A DNA stretch of 64,000 nucleotides from Fomes fomentarius (Eukaryota; Basidiomycota; Agaricomycetes; Polyporales; Polyporaceae), in assembly GCA_022606135.1 (NCBI GenBank), contig JABYQN010000001.1:310001-374000 (forward strand), in the 5' to 3' direction. Made by a program: the position numbers and the translations under genes. The notes under the pieces are model-generated. The model ran no database searches. It saw only the letters and a program-made list of their open reading frames with translations, and was not told the origin of the DNA. This document shows, one piece after another, positions 1 to 11,820 of the stretch. How positions within the stretch are numbered: the first letter of the stretch is position 1; every line of letters starts with the position of its first letter.

Positions 1-822
1 AGAAGAGAGAGTGGGAGGAAATTTGTTGCTCCTCGCACCAGCAGGCTGCAGGCAGGAACAAAAGGACCTGCCCTCTTTCTGAGCCGACGGGTCCGCGGCA
101 CGTTCAGCCGGGCCGGTGCCTCGAACAGGCCTATGCTTTAAGCGAATGGTTTGACACGTTTATATTCATGAGGTGCATCTGAGGTGCATGTACATATGTC
201 ATTATAATTAATGAGCGTTGCCAAATCGGAGAGTTCGAAGGAGCAAAAGCAGAGCAAAATGCAAGTACGTCTAACAGTGGGGGAAGGGGGAAGTAAGTGC
301 GAAACAGCACTAGACATCACCACGAGTTACAGTGGGTTCATAAGATCATGTACATGTAATGGTATGTGTCCGTGTTTCTTTTGAATGTCCATATGTCTGT
401 AGAATGCAATCATGGGGCGTTCCCGCTCCTATCTCTCTGGATCTCTCGGAGTGGAGCACTAAGCGTCACAGCGAGGTACATGTGTTCATAAGATCATGTA
501 AATGTATGTGTCCATGTGTCCATGTGTAGTACGTATTCATAGACGGTATCCTCTCCTATCTCTCTGGATCTCTCTCGGAGTGGACGCTCGCATAGAGCTG
601 GTATTGATGAGCGGGCGCATCAAGCGGCGGCTCCAGTAATTTTGGCGACCCTCGTCACAGCATGCACAACCGGCGAGGCCGAACACGACCCAGGGAGCCC
701 AAGGGCAGCGACGAGTGAGGTGCGAGGCTCGGCTCGGCAGATGGTAGAACGCATCGGCGGGCGCGGGTGGTATGGTAGTGGTGAATAGCTCGGAACATCG
801 TCCGGATGCCTAGCGTAGGGGC
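1..822. other. Outer flank of left arm, no gene seen
   Basis: No convincing coding region. From about position 150 the sequence matches the downstream flank of the right 'a' copy (about 40,020-40,510) in reverse orientation. It contains a local tandem duplication (see 336-584). Confidence 0.5.
336..584. repeat. Two-copy direct tandem repeat downstream of small protein a
   Basis: Two imperfect direct copies, about 336-455 and 484-584. Both start with GTTCATAAGATCATGTA and end near ATCTCTCTGGATCTCTC. The right arm has a single version of this unit (about 40,250-40,375), so the duplication arose in the left arm or was lost in the right one. Confidence 0.7.
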
Positions 823-1032
823 CTACAGCCCGAAAAGCTTCTTCAGCCCGGACTTCGTCGCCTTGCGCTGCGCACTGTGCCCGTTCGTGGAACGGAACGC
901 CTGCCGTGCGTCCTCGTACATGTGGTAAGTGTCGCGGGGGGACTGCGTGGAGGCGAAGAGCGCGAATGCGTTAGGCGATGCGGGGGCAGTGGCAAAGAAC
1001 GCGCAGGAGGAGGAGTTGCTGGAGTACGACAT
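823..1032 (-). CDS. 69-aa small conserved protein, copy a (left)
   Basis: Single-exon ORF of 69 codons. I do not recognise the family. Four related copies occur in the window. The shared core is PASPNAFALFASTQSPR followed by a Tyr-rich stretch and YEDARQ, and a basic tail ending GLKKLFGL. No signal peptide, membrane segment or cysteine pattern is evident, and the C-terminus is strongly basic before the last four residues. The ATG at 1032 is in good context and a TATA box lies about 150 bases upstream. The a and b types differ at about 30 percent of residues and keep length and ends. That argues for a real translated product, which I infer rather than know. Function is unknown. Confidence 0.75.
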   Translation of the reverse strand: MSYSSNSSSCAFFATAPASPNAFALFASTQSPRDTYHMYEDARQAFRSTNGHSAQRKATKSGLKKLFGL

Positions 1033-1861
1033 GGTAGACAGGAACAGTCGAGTAGGTGTAAGGGTTGAGTGGGGCTGCGAGTGACTCTAAGTGAGAAGGA
1101 CTCGGAAGTGTCTGGTCTGGTGGTCAAGAAGTCGATGCAAGACTTGGCTGATGGTGAGGCCGTCCTGTCGAGTCCCTCTTCCATATATACCGGCCATGTA
1201 CTAGCGGATTGCCTCTCAAGCGAGCACGTTGAGATGGGCGTTGGAGTGAAGTGCCAATCGAGTTGTCCAGAGCATGGGTGCCCACAGAAAGTTTCTAATT
1301 CCGGCAAGTGTTTGTGTCAGAATACACATTTAAACATGGCTACACAGAGATACGTAAGCACCAAGCCGTCGTCAAGAAACCAGTCGCCCACAGAACGAGT
1401 TACCGACGAAATAGCCAATGAACAGGACGCACTCAGGCCGACAATGAGGAGCGCCAAAACAACTCGAGGGCGGTTGTTTGGCTCTCGCGCAGAACAAACA
1501 AAGCCATGTGGATCGTTTTAGCGTCTACTCACAATCTGGCTCAGACGCTTGTAAACTCATCTCAAGCCGTCTCATCGCGACGTCTGTTCATGCCAGATTA
1601 TCTATCGAAAAAGGCCTCTGAAGTAGACTCACCGTTAGCACAGAGCTCGCTTTTCCCGGTTGGCGCTGACTAATTTAGGCAAGCGAGACGCCCGCCAGCG
1701 AGTCGCCGAGCGCACTGGTACCGTCCAGGTGCAGTTCATCGATGCATCTCTGCTCTCCATTCTTGACTACCTCAGACCCAGACGTCAACTCATTTAGCTA
1801 TTTAGCAAAGTGCCAATAGAGCTTTGAGAGGATAACAGGTTCTGGCAGTATTTCTGACCCC
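1033..1861. other. Divergent intergenic region, small protein a / MBOAT
   Basis: Shared upstream region of two divergent genes. Apart from the TATA box on the small-protein side I see no gene. Open frames here are antisense to the promoter and are mirrored at 38,981-39,800. Confidence 0.5.
1183..1189 (-). promoter_or_regulatory. TATA box of small protein a (left)
   Basis: TATATAT on the minus strand, about 150 bases before the ATG. An equivalent TATA element sits at nearly the same distance before the other three family copies. Confidence 0.5.
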
Positions 1862-3379
1862 ATGCGCAGCTCTTCAAGGGTGCTGTATGAGTTCAGTCAC
1901 ACACTTTTCCTACTTTCTCCTAATCAGCTCTGACGAATGACATTCGGACAGGGTACAAGATGCCATTTTGCTTTTCTACCGAGAGCTCATTCCTCGGATA
2001 GAAGACCGAAAGGGGTTCACATGGAAAACGCTGCCACAAGCGTTTCTTTACCTCGTGCCATTTTTCTTCATGGCCTACCTAGTGCGAAGGAGGGAGACAC
2101 ACCTGATGAGGTTGCTACTATTGCCGACCGTGCTTGCGACGACGGTTTGGTGCACGTTTGGCTACAAGAGCCTGGATCCTCGCATGGCGTGGTACGAATG
2201 GGTCCGAGGTAAGCTCAACACGGAAGGCGTGGAGCTGTTAAGATCTGCTATGTTATGCGAGCGATGCTGATTCATCCATTTTTGTAGGTTTATTTGCACT
2301 TGTTGTGATAGCAAAGTCTCTCGACTATGCGTTTGCAAAGGAAGGAAGACGAAGACTTGGCGAGAGCGGCCCCTTGCCCCCCATATACGAACCGGAGCCA
2401 GATCCTGCAAGTCGTAGCCGTCCGACTGGAGAGCATCCAGCCTCTGATACAGCCACAGCGACCCGTCTTCCTCGCCCTCTTCTCGACGCGCTCGACGTCA
2501 GCTGTGCACTACGGGGCATCGGGTGGGACTTCGGGAAGGGCGTGTGGGTGCCCCGCCCACCGAGCGCACTACCTGCGGAGCGCAGTGCCTTCATCACTTC
2601 GACCGTGCGCAGGATCGTCCGAAACCAGCTCTACGTCGACGTTTTTGACACCATCGGGAAGCTCACACCTGGAGTCACCGCAACAGGCGGCACGATCTTC
2701 CTCCCGCAGCTTCCTCCGCTCCAGCGGTACGTGCTCTCGACGTGCCTGCACCTGGGACACGGGCTGCTCATCATCGCCGGCGTGGAACTCGTCTACGACT
2801 ATCTCTCCCTCGCAGGGGTCGTGCTGTTAGGCCAGTCACCGGCCGCGTGGCCGCCCATCCATGGGCACCTGCGGCACGCCCGCTCGCTGCACCAGTTCTG
2901 GTCGAGAGGGTGGCACCAGGCGCTGCGCTACACGCTTCTGACGCTCGGAGGCTTCCCCGGGCGCTGGCTTGCGGGTGGTCCAGGGATGGTCTTCGGGACG
3001 TTCCTCGCCTCGGGGCTCTTTCATGAGATCGGTATCACTGTCGCGGGCCGAGATGTTGACCATCGGGTCACGGTTTTCTTCCTCTTGCAAGCCTTTGGGA
3101 TCACGCTGGAGAAGGCGTTTAGGAAGGTCACCGGAAGGAGGGTGGGTGGCGTGCTTGGGACCGTGTGGGCCATGATCTTCGTCTTGGGCTTTGGACAGAT
3201 GTGCAGTACGTTCATTCTGCATCTTCTTAACCTATGTCCTGCTGACGCGCCGTGTGCTCTACCCAGCCGACGCGTGGTTTGCTAGAGGTATCGGAGGAGC
3301 GTGGTCAATACCACCGTTCATCAGCGTGGTGAGACCTTTGCTGCAGCCGATCCTCCGGAGGGTTGGAATCACTCCTTGA
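1862..3379 (+). CDS. Wax synthase-like MBOAT acyltransferase, intact left copy
   Basis: Predicted multi-pass membrane O-acyltransferase of the fungal wax-synthase (MBOAT) type, about 440 aa, which would transfer acyl groups to alcohols or terpenoid hydroxyls in the ER membrane. Four exons are read: 1862-1884, 1951-2208, 2288-3205 and 3267-3379. The first intron uses a strong GTATGAGT donor, and the tiny first exon is conserved in the right copy, which supports this start. Diagnostic motifs are SLHQFWSRGWHQALR and GMVFGTFLASGLFHEIG, the latter with the invariant histidine of the family. Several hydrophobic segments flank them. Substrate cannot be told from sequence. It lies divergent from small protein a. 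The right-arm paralogue is a pseudogene, so this is the only working copy in the window. Confidence 0.85.
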
Positions 3380-3526
3380 GAATGTGAACATTGGTAACTT
3401 AGAACTTGTTGACATGCGCTCCTACATCACACACTCGTGCGTAAATACTACTAGCCACAGCTCTTATCAATCTAGTTCTCAGATGTAGTTACCCGATAGC
3501 CTTCCACCGGTTTTACTACATGCTTC

Positions 3527-3935
3527 ATGTTAATCACTCGCATGTCTAATTTGAGAGTTGTATCTGAGCCGCACAGTCCCGCGCTCGCCCGCATGCTCGA
3601 GCAGAAGTTCACGCTGCCAGATCGGCGCGGTCGTGTGCAGCAGAAGCAGCGCGACCGAGGTGTGGCGCAAGAGCCTGTGCTGCTCGAGCTCGACGTGAAT
3701 GAGGATGCCCAGCGGGAGCGAGCTCTACCTGATGACAGGATTTCTGACCTGGGGAGGAAAGTCGAAGGGCCGAACCAGAACGTGAACGAGCAATTGAGGG
3801 CATTGAGGAAGGGAGGCGGAGGGTAGCGTCACGGATCGCCCAGCGCGGTAATGCCTGAGTGTCGGTGGAAATGAGGAGACGTAGGATCAGTTTTTGGCAT
3901 CCGGGCGATTCGGCGTCGCGAGGTTTTGCACTCAC
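3527..3935 (-). pseudogene. Decayed gene remnant between MBOAT and small protein b (left)
   Basis: The minus strand keeps a protein-like stretch including LPLGILIHVELEQHR, with no complete ORF around it. The same block, differently damaged, is present at about 37,036-37,390. Because both copies are interrupted, the source gene was probably already dead or dying at duplication. I cannot name the family. Confidence 0.35.
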
Positions 3936-4542
3936 AGACGTCTTGTGTGACTGACTAACTTACATGTACACCACCAAGAATGCTAGTGCAGATGTAGTCG
4001 TATCAGTGTGTTGAACTGCACTGTTAGCCTTCGTGATCGATTCCAAGCACCAGTCACAGAGCGAGATATATAGCGTGATTATTGGCTCGGCAAGTCATAA
4101 GAGAATGTGTTGTGTACAAGTACAAGGACGGACGAGTCCATGATTCGAGTCTAAGAGGGTCCATGTGTCCGTTGGCGCCGTACGTATGTATACATGCGTG
4201 CAGCTCGGTACTCCAATCCATCTGGATCTCGCGGAGTCGGCTGGTTGGCAGAGGGGATGATTGCGAGTGTTCAGGACGAGCGGACGCATCAAGCGACGGC
4301 TCGCGCATGTCAAACTCCGTCACGGGCATGCGCGATCGGCGAGGCCGGAGTCGACGCAGTGTGATGGCATGTGAGCGTATCATGCTCTAAGACCAAATGG
4401 GTATGTTGCCTGGGGTATGATACGAGGCGGGAGTGGTAGTCTCGGTAGTTGATCGAGAACACCCGTGAACACGATTGTCGAGGGTGATCGCGGTGGTATG
4501 GTGAATGGCTCTGGACGTCCCCGAACGCCTGAGTGGAGGCGT
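3936..4542. other. Intergenic, 3' flank of small protein b (left)
   Basis: No gene seen. It is homologous in reverse orientation to 36,426-36,900. It also shows short similarity to the 3' flank of small protein a (ATCTC..GGAGT blocks), consistent with an older tandem duplication of the a/b unit. Confidence 0.4.
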
Positions 4543-4752
4543 CTACAGCCCAAAGATCTTCTTCAGGCCGGACTTTGTCGTCTTCCGCTGGCCAACGCGC
4601 CCGCTCGAGGGACGCAGCACCTGGCGTGCGTCCTCGTACAAGTTGTAGGTTTCGCGGGGCGACTGCGTGGAGGCGAAGAGTGCGAATGCATTGGGTGATG
4701 CGGGGGCAACAGAGAAGAAGCCGTAGGTGGTGGAGTTGCTGGAGTACGACAT
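4543..4752 (-). CDS. 69-aa small conserved protein, copy b (left)
   Basis: Single-exon 69-codon ORF, the same length and layout as copy a and in the same orientation, about 3.7 kb away. It shares PASPNAFALFASTQSPR and the tail GLKKIFGL. The central part is of the b type (VLRPSSGRVGQRK). It differs from its right-arm partner (36,216-36,425) at five residues (positions 8, 10, 15, 34 and 37), four of them in the N-terminal half. The ATG at 4752 is preceded by a TATA box about 140 bases upstream. Family and function are unknown. The a and b copies probably arose by tandem duplication before the whole arm was duplicated. Confidence 0.75.
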   Translation of the reverse strand: MSYSSNSTTYGFFSVAPASPNAFALFASTQSPRETYNLYEDARQVLRPSSGRVGQRKTTKSGLKKIFGL

Positions 4753-4890
4753 CTTGCAAGGGTGCTTGGACGGAGGCGAGAGGATATGTAGTGGATGCAG
4801 TTGCAAAGGATGGTGCAGTGGATGTCTTTGGTAGTCGAGAAGACGATGCGAGACTTGGATTCTGGCGGACTTGACGTCCAGCACCACAGG

Positions 4891-4900
4891 CCTATATAGG
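4891..4900 (-). promoter_or_regulatory. TATA box of small protein b (left)
   Basis: CCTATATAGG, palindromic, about 140 bases before the ATG. The identical decamer occurs at 36,071-36,080 before the right b copy. Confidence 0.55.
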
Positions 4901-5339
4901 AGCGAAATACTGGCGGATTGCCCCACAAGCGAACATGGTAAGATGAGCGTGTAGGTGAAGTGGCAATCGAGCGTGTGCGCACACAGAAAGTTGCCATTCC
5001 TGGAAAGTGTTTGCAACGGAGTAAACATAGATCAACATGTGCACGCAGTGTCAGAGCCGTCGTCAAGATACAGGGTCGCCCACAGACGCATTCGCACAGC
5101 AGAAGGGTGTATAATGAGCGAGACATGGCAGCCGACAATGCGGAGGAGACAAGCGCCTGTACTAGCCGCCGTAGGGTCTATTTGGTTGACTTGCAGAACA
5201 AACAAATCCACGTGGCTCACGTACAGTAAGCGTGTTCAAGTTTGTGTGGGCTGCTAAGTACTCCAAGTTATCCCTGTTCGCGAGTCAAGTCAATATCAAA
5301 AGTGAGTATGTATCCTGTACTCGTGGAGGTACGAAGTTA
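4901..5339. other. Upstream region of small protein b (left)
   Basis: No gene seen. It is mirrored at about 35,630-36,070 in the right arm, and open frames here are shared shadows of the duplication. Confidence 0.4.
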
Positions 5340-6640
5340 CTAGTCCATTAGTTTGAGTTCTAGCATCGCTAATTGGTTCCCATTGGTCTCCTTTTCCAGT
5401 TTCCCGAGTCCGATCGCGCCGACCTCCATGAGATCGAAGCCACTCACGATACCACAAAACTCATTGAATGAATTAATGAGAGAGCTTTTGAGACGCTTCT
5501 CACACGAGTTCTGGAACTCACTTGCGCCCATCCACACCCTCCTTGCAGAACTCCTCGCCGACATATTTGTTCTCTCCTGGGGCTCCTCCAGGCAGCCTAC
5601 GCATTGCCCACGTGTGCTGTATATGGCGCTCCGTAGCGCTATCTAATTCTCGGCTCTGGCACGAGTCAGCTCGAAGGAGCGAGCTAAACAAGAAAGCTTT
5701 CACCTCAGGGTATCTCGAGGCACTCGTCACCCGTTCTGCTCCGAGGCTCATCGCATTTCAAACGACTTTCTTCGTATCATCAACTTACATGCGCATTCCT
5801 GAACCTGTCTCAGCTGCAAAGCCTCTCCATCAAGTATAGCGCTCCCAAGAGAGATGTCTATCGAGGCCCCGACTTCGCCAGACAACTTTTCTTCTTGCTG
5901 TCCGCATGCTTCCCTCTGCTGCGTCGTCTTGACCCTTTTCTCCGCTTCGAGCTATATTCATTCCCCTCCGCAGAACGTCCCCTTGCGCCTGTATAGGGGG
6001 ACCTCCCTGACGGCGACGAGGGTGACTTGACCCCGTGATAAAGGCGCTGACCAAGTGCCCTGCCATCGAAACCCTCTCAATCGCATCCGCGCTCTCCTTG
6101 GAAAAGACAATCTCGGATCAACGCCATCACTCTGTGATCTCATCCTTGTCAGCCTTGGACAAGCTTCCTACTTCGTCCTGATTCACCTACGCATCCCAAT
6201 GACCATTCGCGTTCACCTCGGCATTGGCCCTGGTCTCTATCGCCGAGGACCCCTTCTGTGACCCAGCCCGATGTTATTGCAGACCTCATTGCCACCTGTG
6301 GCTTCATGTCTGTAGGGATGCAATATCGCGACGAGCACGGTACTTCTGTGCATCTCATGGCGGATCAGCAGGAGCGTCTTCGGATCGACAAGGTTCACTT
6401 CTCGCGCATGTCGGCTCTTGCCGAGGCCTGAAGCCATGTCGTCCGTGCTGTGCCTATGACACACTTCGCGCTCATGGTCTTTTCTTAGAAAGTGGGACAG
6501 GCGCAATGCCACTTGGTGCGCCACCTGCCACATCTTGTTTCTCCAGAAGTGTGGGTATATGTTTAGATCGTGAATGCTGAGTTGCGCAACTTGAGGGATT
6601 GTATGTAAGAGTAGTGTCGCAATCATAGTCCATGGTCAAA
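5340..6640 (+). pseudogene. F-box protein pseudogene (left)
   Basis: The plus strand contains broken pieces of an F-box protein in at least three frames. They are a helical N-terminus (FQFPESDRADLHEIEATHD), an F-box-like stretch (LLAELLADIFVLS then IAHVCCIWRSVALSNSRLW), and later fragments such as HLMADQQERLRIDKVHF. In-frame stops separate the pieces, so no intact product is possible. The right arm keeps only the first third (35,208-35,620), also broken. F-box proteins recruit substrates to SCF ubiquitin ligases and are heavily expanded in Agaricomycetes, where relics like this are common. Confidence 0.6.
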
Positions 6641-6654
6641 TTTGAGTGAGTCAA

Positions 6655-8212
6655 CTACACAATTGGTCTATCCCCATGGCTATCTATCGAGGCAAGGGCA
6701 AAGCTTGCGCTCGGAGACTCGTTAGCCGGGTTGAAATTCACAGCAGCTCCTTCGCCGATGACACTCAGAATATTGTCTGTGTCCCACTCCGTAGTCCGTT
6801 GATAAGCTGCTTGTAGGTTCAAGAGGCTCCGAGTGACAAGGAGGCATGCTAGCCTAACATGGGTTCCCTGGTATATATATATCAGAGTTCAAACGTCGCA
6901 CGTGCGCTATAGACTTACGGTGATGCGATAATTGAGACGTAAGTTGATCCATTGAGAAAGCCATCTGTCTGGGAGCGATAAGTCAAATGAATGACTATGA
7001 TGGAGGTTGTGCATTGTGATCAGGAACTCACCGGAAATGCCGACAATGCAAGACGGAGTACGTTCAATGCTAGAGCGCCGCTGGATGCGAAAGTCAGCCA
7101 ACGAATCCTCTGGAGCCAACAGTGAGCATCACCAAAAGCACATGATTCCTTGAGGTAATGATTGTACAGGGATGGTCAATAGTCCAACTTCCGAACAATA
7201 GGCCTGTGACATGTGACTCACCATCTCGTAGAAGGACCGTGAGGAGGAGAGTGCCACGAACGCGGTGCGTGGTCGACCGCGCACGCCAAATGGTCGCAAT
7301 TCCGAGGAGATCGGCTAAAATCAAGGAAGTCCGTGATACAACAGTGACTGTCATGAACGGACGTCAGCGTGACCGTATCTTATTCATAACGCGATGGACC
7401 TACTGCTGTACAACTCGCGTTGTCAGCAAAAAATGGCAATGACAGAAACTCGGGAGACTGCTCTTACCGCTGTATACCGCTACTATAGTCAAAGAAGTCA
7501 CAATGACTGTTCTCCACTAGCGCCGGAACCCCCCGTTTGTAATGCGCCTGAGGAATGATCACATGAGAGCCGTGTTTCATGAAGTCGCGTAATCTGTACA
7601 TCAGTTGCATTCGTACATACCACAAGTACAGCAACTGAAACGAGGTGTAGAAGAAGAATTAGAAGGCCAAGGCATTTGGTCTTGCTCAGAGCGTAGGCTC
7701 GAAGTGACATGAACACTGAAAATTCTGGCGTCAAGAACATGGCAGGAGACGGAGATGATAGAAGTGGCTCCACCTCCCGGAAGTAACATCTCGACGATAA
7801 CCAATCCAGTGACGGATTTCCCCACCTGAGCGCAACTACAATAATTCAGACATGTCAGAGGCGATTCACAATTTTTTGAGCTGGCTTTGACATGCCTCTA
7901 GATATCGGGGTCAGAGTGGGGAAGCATCACCAAAGAGGAGGTGCTCACTTGCACAGAAATGTATTTCTCCGGAATCATAAGCAAGAGGCAGAGGTTACTG
8001 AGCAGGAGGACGTATTTGATGAATAAATACATCCCAGCACCGCCGGACAACGGCCTCCTCCAAAACAGCCGAATTTCATCACTTATAGTCATGATGTGAT
8101 CGTACACAACAATAGCTGTTGATGTCAACATGACTATTCACATATCATATCCGGTATGATCCGGATGAATGGTACACTCACTGATGCCACTCACGCAGAC
8201 ACAGTAGCTCAT
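6655..8212 (-). CDS. DUF6533-type multi-pass membrane protein, paralogue A
   Basis: Multi-exon gene of the agaricomycete DUF6533 membrane-protein family, of unknown function. Signature parts are VVYDHIMTISDEIRLFWRR near the N-terminus, a hydrophobic stretch with YALSKTKCLGLLILLLHLV, and RTSLILADLLGIATIW followed by TVLLRDG. The C-terminal exon has CLLVTRSLLNLQAAYQRTT. Predicted introns are short GT-AG. The first exon is uncertain: I take the ATG at 8212 (MSYCVCVSG), but a further upstream exon is possible. It is closely similar in architecture to paralogue B (13,264-14,955). Neither has a counterpart in the right arm, so they mark left-arm-specific segments. Exon edges in the middle are approximate. 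Confidence 0.6.
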
Positions 8213-9547
8213 GATGAACGAGCTGTTGATTTTGTAGTCAGTTAATCGCACTGTCACAGCTAAAGATTCGAGACACGAACGTCATAGCAAGAAAGGCTAG
8301 GGTGGTGGAGTGCTATTTACGACAGCGACGCGTAGGAATCGAACAGTGAAGAGGACGATTCACAAATCAACAAGCTTGCCATCCTTGACCACGGCGAGCA
8401 TTGACAGGATATATACCTGTGGGTGCGTTTATTTTGTCACGATACATTGAAAATTGAGTCCTGCCATGGCGATATTAATTTCAGTCCCCACAGGTTTGGA
8501 AAGCCGACCGGGACCGTGTACATACCGAGGCAGACGTGACGCCATTCATGAAGTCATTGTAAAGCAATGATGCAGTTGATTCATTTTAGAGAGCGCCCTG
8601 GACCCTCAGGCTCCGAAGTTTTCCTGCAGAAACGCTTAGAGCCCTGGCTGAAAATCACTGATGACCGGCGAACTTGAGCCAGTACTACCGAACTTGAAAT
8701 GACATAGATCATTTATCAGCTCCGAGTTACGCGGTGACAGAACCTTACCGACCTGCAGAGTGGAGCCTAAGTATGATTATACCACTGGTCTCTGCCAGGT
8801 GAGTATGTCGAGCCAATTGATAAGTTGAACGCGCGAAAAGTCTCCAACGCAAACTCGCCGCAACGCAATGCGCTCCCGAGGGGTTCATTGGAGACCTGAG
8901 AGAACGGTACTTCCTGAAGACGGTTTGACCCATACCTGTGCCAGTGATGAAACACATCAATAGAGTTCCATGCAGTCTGTATGATGGTATCGAGAGTCTT
9001 GACCTGGCTCGGGCGGGATTGTACCCAAGTAACTCAACGTAAGTATGGTTTGGCGGTGAACACGCAGAGTTCAGTTCTTCGTCGTGTACACCCAAGCTCC
9101 GATCCGGACATGGTGCCGTGACGAATTCTTCAGCGAATCTTCACCCTTCCCGTTGGGTCATGGGACGGGAAGCGTGTTACAGGAACTACTTCGAAGACAG
9201 CGTCCAATGATGTTCAAGCCGTATCGATGCCCTGTGTACTGGCTGTGAAGAGGATTTAACAGGAGTAAGAGATGGTAGGCTGCTTCGGTTAAAGGTTGAG
9301 CCGTTAATCAGAACGTTTGCGGGTTGCGGTCGGGACCGTGACAGGATGCCAAGAGCGATGCTTGGAATATACTCATCATGGGAGGCGATTACTCCAGCTG
9401 GTACCGGATGGTGCCGCTGGAGCAAAGGTGCGTTGCTGATGCAAGCATGACCGCGGTGACTCAGTTGGCCAAGTCCCGAGAGGTACTTCGCCCCGCGATA
9501 GCCTCCGCAACTCACTCAAATCTCAAAATCGAGCCAGTCACGACGGC
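8213..9547. other. Left-arm-specific intergenic region
   Basis: About 1.3 kb without a supportable gene. Minus-strand open frames up to 116 codons occur at 8,745-9,095, but I recognise no family. Part may be decayed coding sequence from the DUF6533 neighbourhood. There is no counterpart in the right arm. Confidence 0.35.
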
Positions 9548-9844
9548 CTAACGATCCTCAACGTTCACTGCCCGCTCTGGGGCCTCTGAAACTGTATCAT
9601 TGCTCAACCTCGTCTCGTAGGTGACTTTCCAACTCCGAGTCCAGTCCTTTGTGGTAATCACCAGTGGGCATCCCACTCCGCCGGTGGTGCCTTCCGAATC
9701 ATGAGCATTTGTGAGTGGGCTGCACAGCGAGGCAAATCCTGAGTAGCGAAACAAAAGGTGCGTTGGACTCGTAGCATCACTGTGGTAGTGGATTTCGGTG
9801 ACCCCGCTGCGCGTGAGTCGTGCAAGAACCTCTGGATGTGACAT
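9548..9844 (-). other. Duplicated block downstream of aldo-keto reductase (left)
   Basis: A 98-codon open frame in the same direction as the reductase just upstream. A matching block follows the right-arm reductase (about 34,740-35,090), sharing words such as AHLLF/THLLF, SLCSPL/SLCTPL and GTTGGVGC. In the right copy the frames are shifted against each other. That suggests either non-coding 3' sequence or a decayed gene rather than a working protein. Confidence 0.35.
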
Positions 9845-9888
9845 TCATTCATAACTCATGCATGCGTACTACTGTGACTGCGATACAA

Positions 9889-11704
9889 TCAAACATGCCC
9901 GAAGACGGGGACTGGCTTGTACGGCTCTTCTAGGTACTTGATCTCTTCCTCCGATAACTGCACATCCAGGCCTCCTTCAGGGACACGAATAAGTGAGCAC
10001 CACCGCCTTTCATCGTTGCGCAGATAGTTACGTACCGAGGATGTTCTCCAGGTGGGAAAGACTCGTCGTGCCAATGATTGGCGCGGTGACATGTGGCTTC
10101 GAGAGAACCCAGGCGAGAGCGACCTGTGCCATGTTCACGCCCTTGCGTTTGGCCAATTCTTCCACTCTGCAGAGATCGGACAGCACCACATCAGCTGACG
10201 CTGTGGGTACAAATGGTAGGCAGCTCACCGAGAAACGATGGAGGCAGTGGATTCGTTCTTATATCTTCCGATAGCCCTACAAGTCACGAACGACATTTTT
10301 TCAGCAAACTCTATGAAGGAGAACAGAGGATAATGGCTGACTCACCAGTCACTATTCCCTCTCCTCGACTCTTCATCTAGCGGTCTGGTGAGGAGCCCAC
10401 GAGCGAGCGGCGACCAGGGGATGGAGCCGACACCAAACAGCTTCAGCGTCGGGAACATTTCGCGCTCTTCCTCGCGGTACGCAAGGCTGTAATGGTTCTG
10501 CATCGAGATGAAGGGTGTCAAATTGTGGGTGATCGCATAGTCTGCAACAGAGGGTGAGCTCTCGAGATGCTTCCAGCGAAAGCTCTCGGCGACTGACTTT
10601 GCATCTGGTGGACTGAGGGGCAGGTTGCTCAGTGGCGATGAAAAGCAACGAGGTGACAGGCGATACATACACTGGTAGGCGTAGCATGAGCTCATGCCTA
10701 TGTAGCGGACGTACCCTGCTTGGACGACGTCATGAAGAGCTCGCATCTGTGAACACACAGTGCATCAGCTATACCCTGAGTGAGCAATTCCCAGCACTAC
10801 ACACCGTTTCCTCGATGGGAGTAGTGTAGTCGAAGCGATGGCCTGAGCTCCTCATCAGCGATTACTCAATCGACAAAGAGAGGTGAGGACACACATTGAA
10901 GTACGTCGATGTAATCCAACTGGAGGCGCTTCAGACTCGCTTTCACAGAGTCAAAGATATGCTGACAAGGATAGATCAGTCAGAGTGGCGTACGAGACCT
11001 TCGCAAGGGTACGAAATGAAATGTCATAATCGTGACAGTCACTGCGTACCTTGCGATTGAGTCCGTGCTGGTTGATGATCCCCGCTTCCTCCGGTTTCTT
11101 CCCCGAGGTGACGAGGTTTATTGATGGGTCGGGCGAAACAGGACTGTACAGCTGTCGTGGTGAGCGGGCATGAGTCCGAGAGATTCCCTGTGCGGCCAGT
11201 ATACTAGCGGGATGGACTTGCCTTAGTCATGATAACAAGCTCTTCACGCGGAAGGTTGAGCTGCTTGATTGCTTTTCCGAGGATGACCTCAGAGAGACCG
11301 TTCGAGTAGACCTGTGACAGCGTGAGCTCCCGTCTCTACGTGACCAAGCTTGAGCTCACATTTGCGGTGTCGAACGTCTGGATGCCATGTTCGTAGCTGG
11401 AGACAAAAAGGAAGAGTAGGTCTCGGCGGTGATCCTTCGATGTTCGAAAGGGGCTAGGTACGTACGCATATTTGATATGCTTGATCGCCTCCTCTTGATC
11501 GTCGATAACCCAACCCGCCCAGGACGAGCTGCCGTAGGACATACACCCAAGGATGATCCTTGAGACCTTCAAGCCCGAGTTTCCGAGGCGAACTATGGCG
11601 TCAAAAACGGATCAATCAGTTCATAGTACTCTGCAGTGCGATAAAATAGTATAATGGGAGTTCGGCGGCGTAAGCGTACCATAAGACATTTTGTTCGGCG
11701 TCAT
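9889..11704 (-). CDS. Aldo-keto reductase, left copy
   Basis: NAD(P)H-dependent aldo-keto reductase of the fungal aryl-alcohol-dehydrogenase-like type, about 345 aa, expected to reduce aldehydes or ketones in the cytosol. It starts MTPNKMSY (ATG at 11704). Visible parts in order are LGCMSYGSSSWAGWVIDD, the catalytic Asp in TFDTAN and Tyr in YSNG, the Lys in IMTK, the His in CHRFDY, the late ALAWVLSKPHVTAPIIGTT cofactor-binding region, and an end at EEPYKPVPVFGHV. About ten short introns are needed. The one after IMTK has a GC donor in both duplicates. The copy appears intact. It is nearly identical to the right-arm copy (32,864-34,693). The substrate is unknown. Confidence 0.85.
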
Positions 11705-11810
11705 AGTTGTTCGGAGTGCTGCACAGCGACGTGCAGATGATGACAAAGCTAGTTACGGTGCGGGTTGACAGAATAGAGCTGCGACATCTTCCATAGTTAT
11801 GGGAGGCCGC

Positions 11811-11820
11811 CTTTATATAC
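11811..11820 (-). promoter_or_regulatory. TATA box of aldo-keto reductase (left)
   Basis: The minus strand reads GTATATAAAG, about 110 bases before the ATG. The same element precedes the right copy at 32,748-32,757. Confidence 0.5.

Noticed and set aside
843..1307. 154-codon minus-strand frame overlapping small protein a
   Set aside because: It is an out-of-frame shadow of the small protein and its promoter. The same shadow appears over the right copy (39,526-39,990), as expected from duplicated DNA.
8745..9095. 116-codon minus-strand frame near the DUF6533 gene
   Set aside because: I looked for DUF6533/DUF6534 membrane signatures here and found none convincing.
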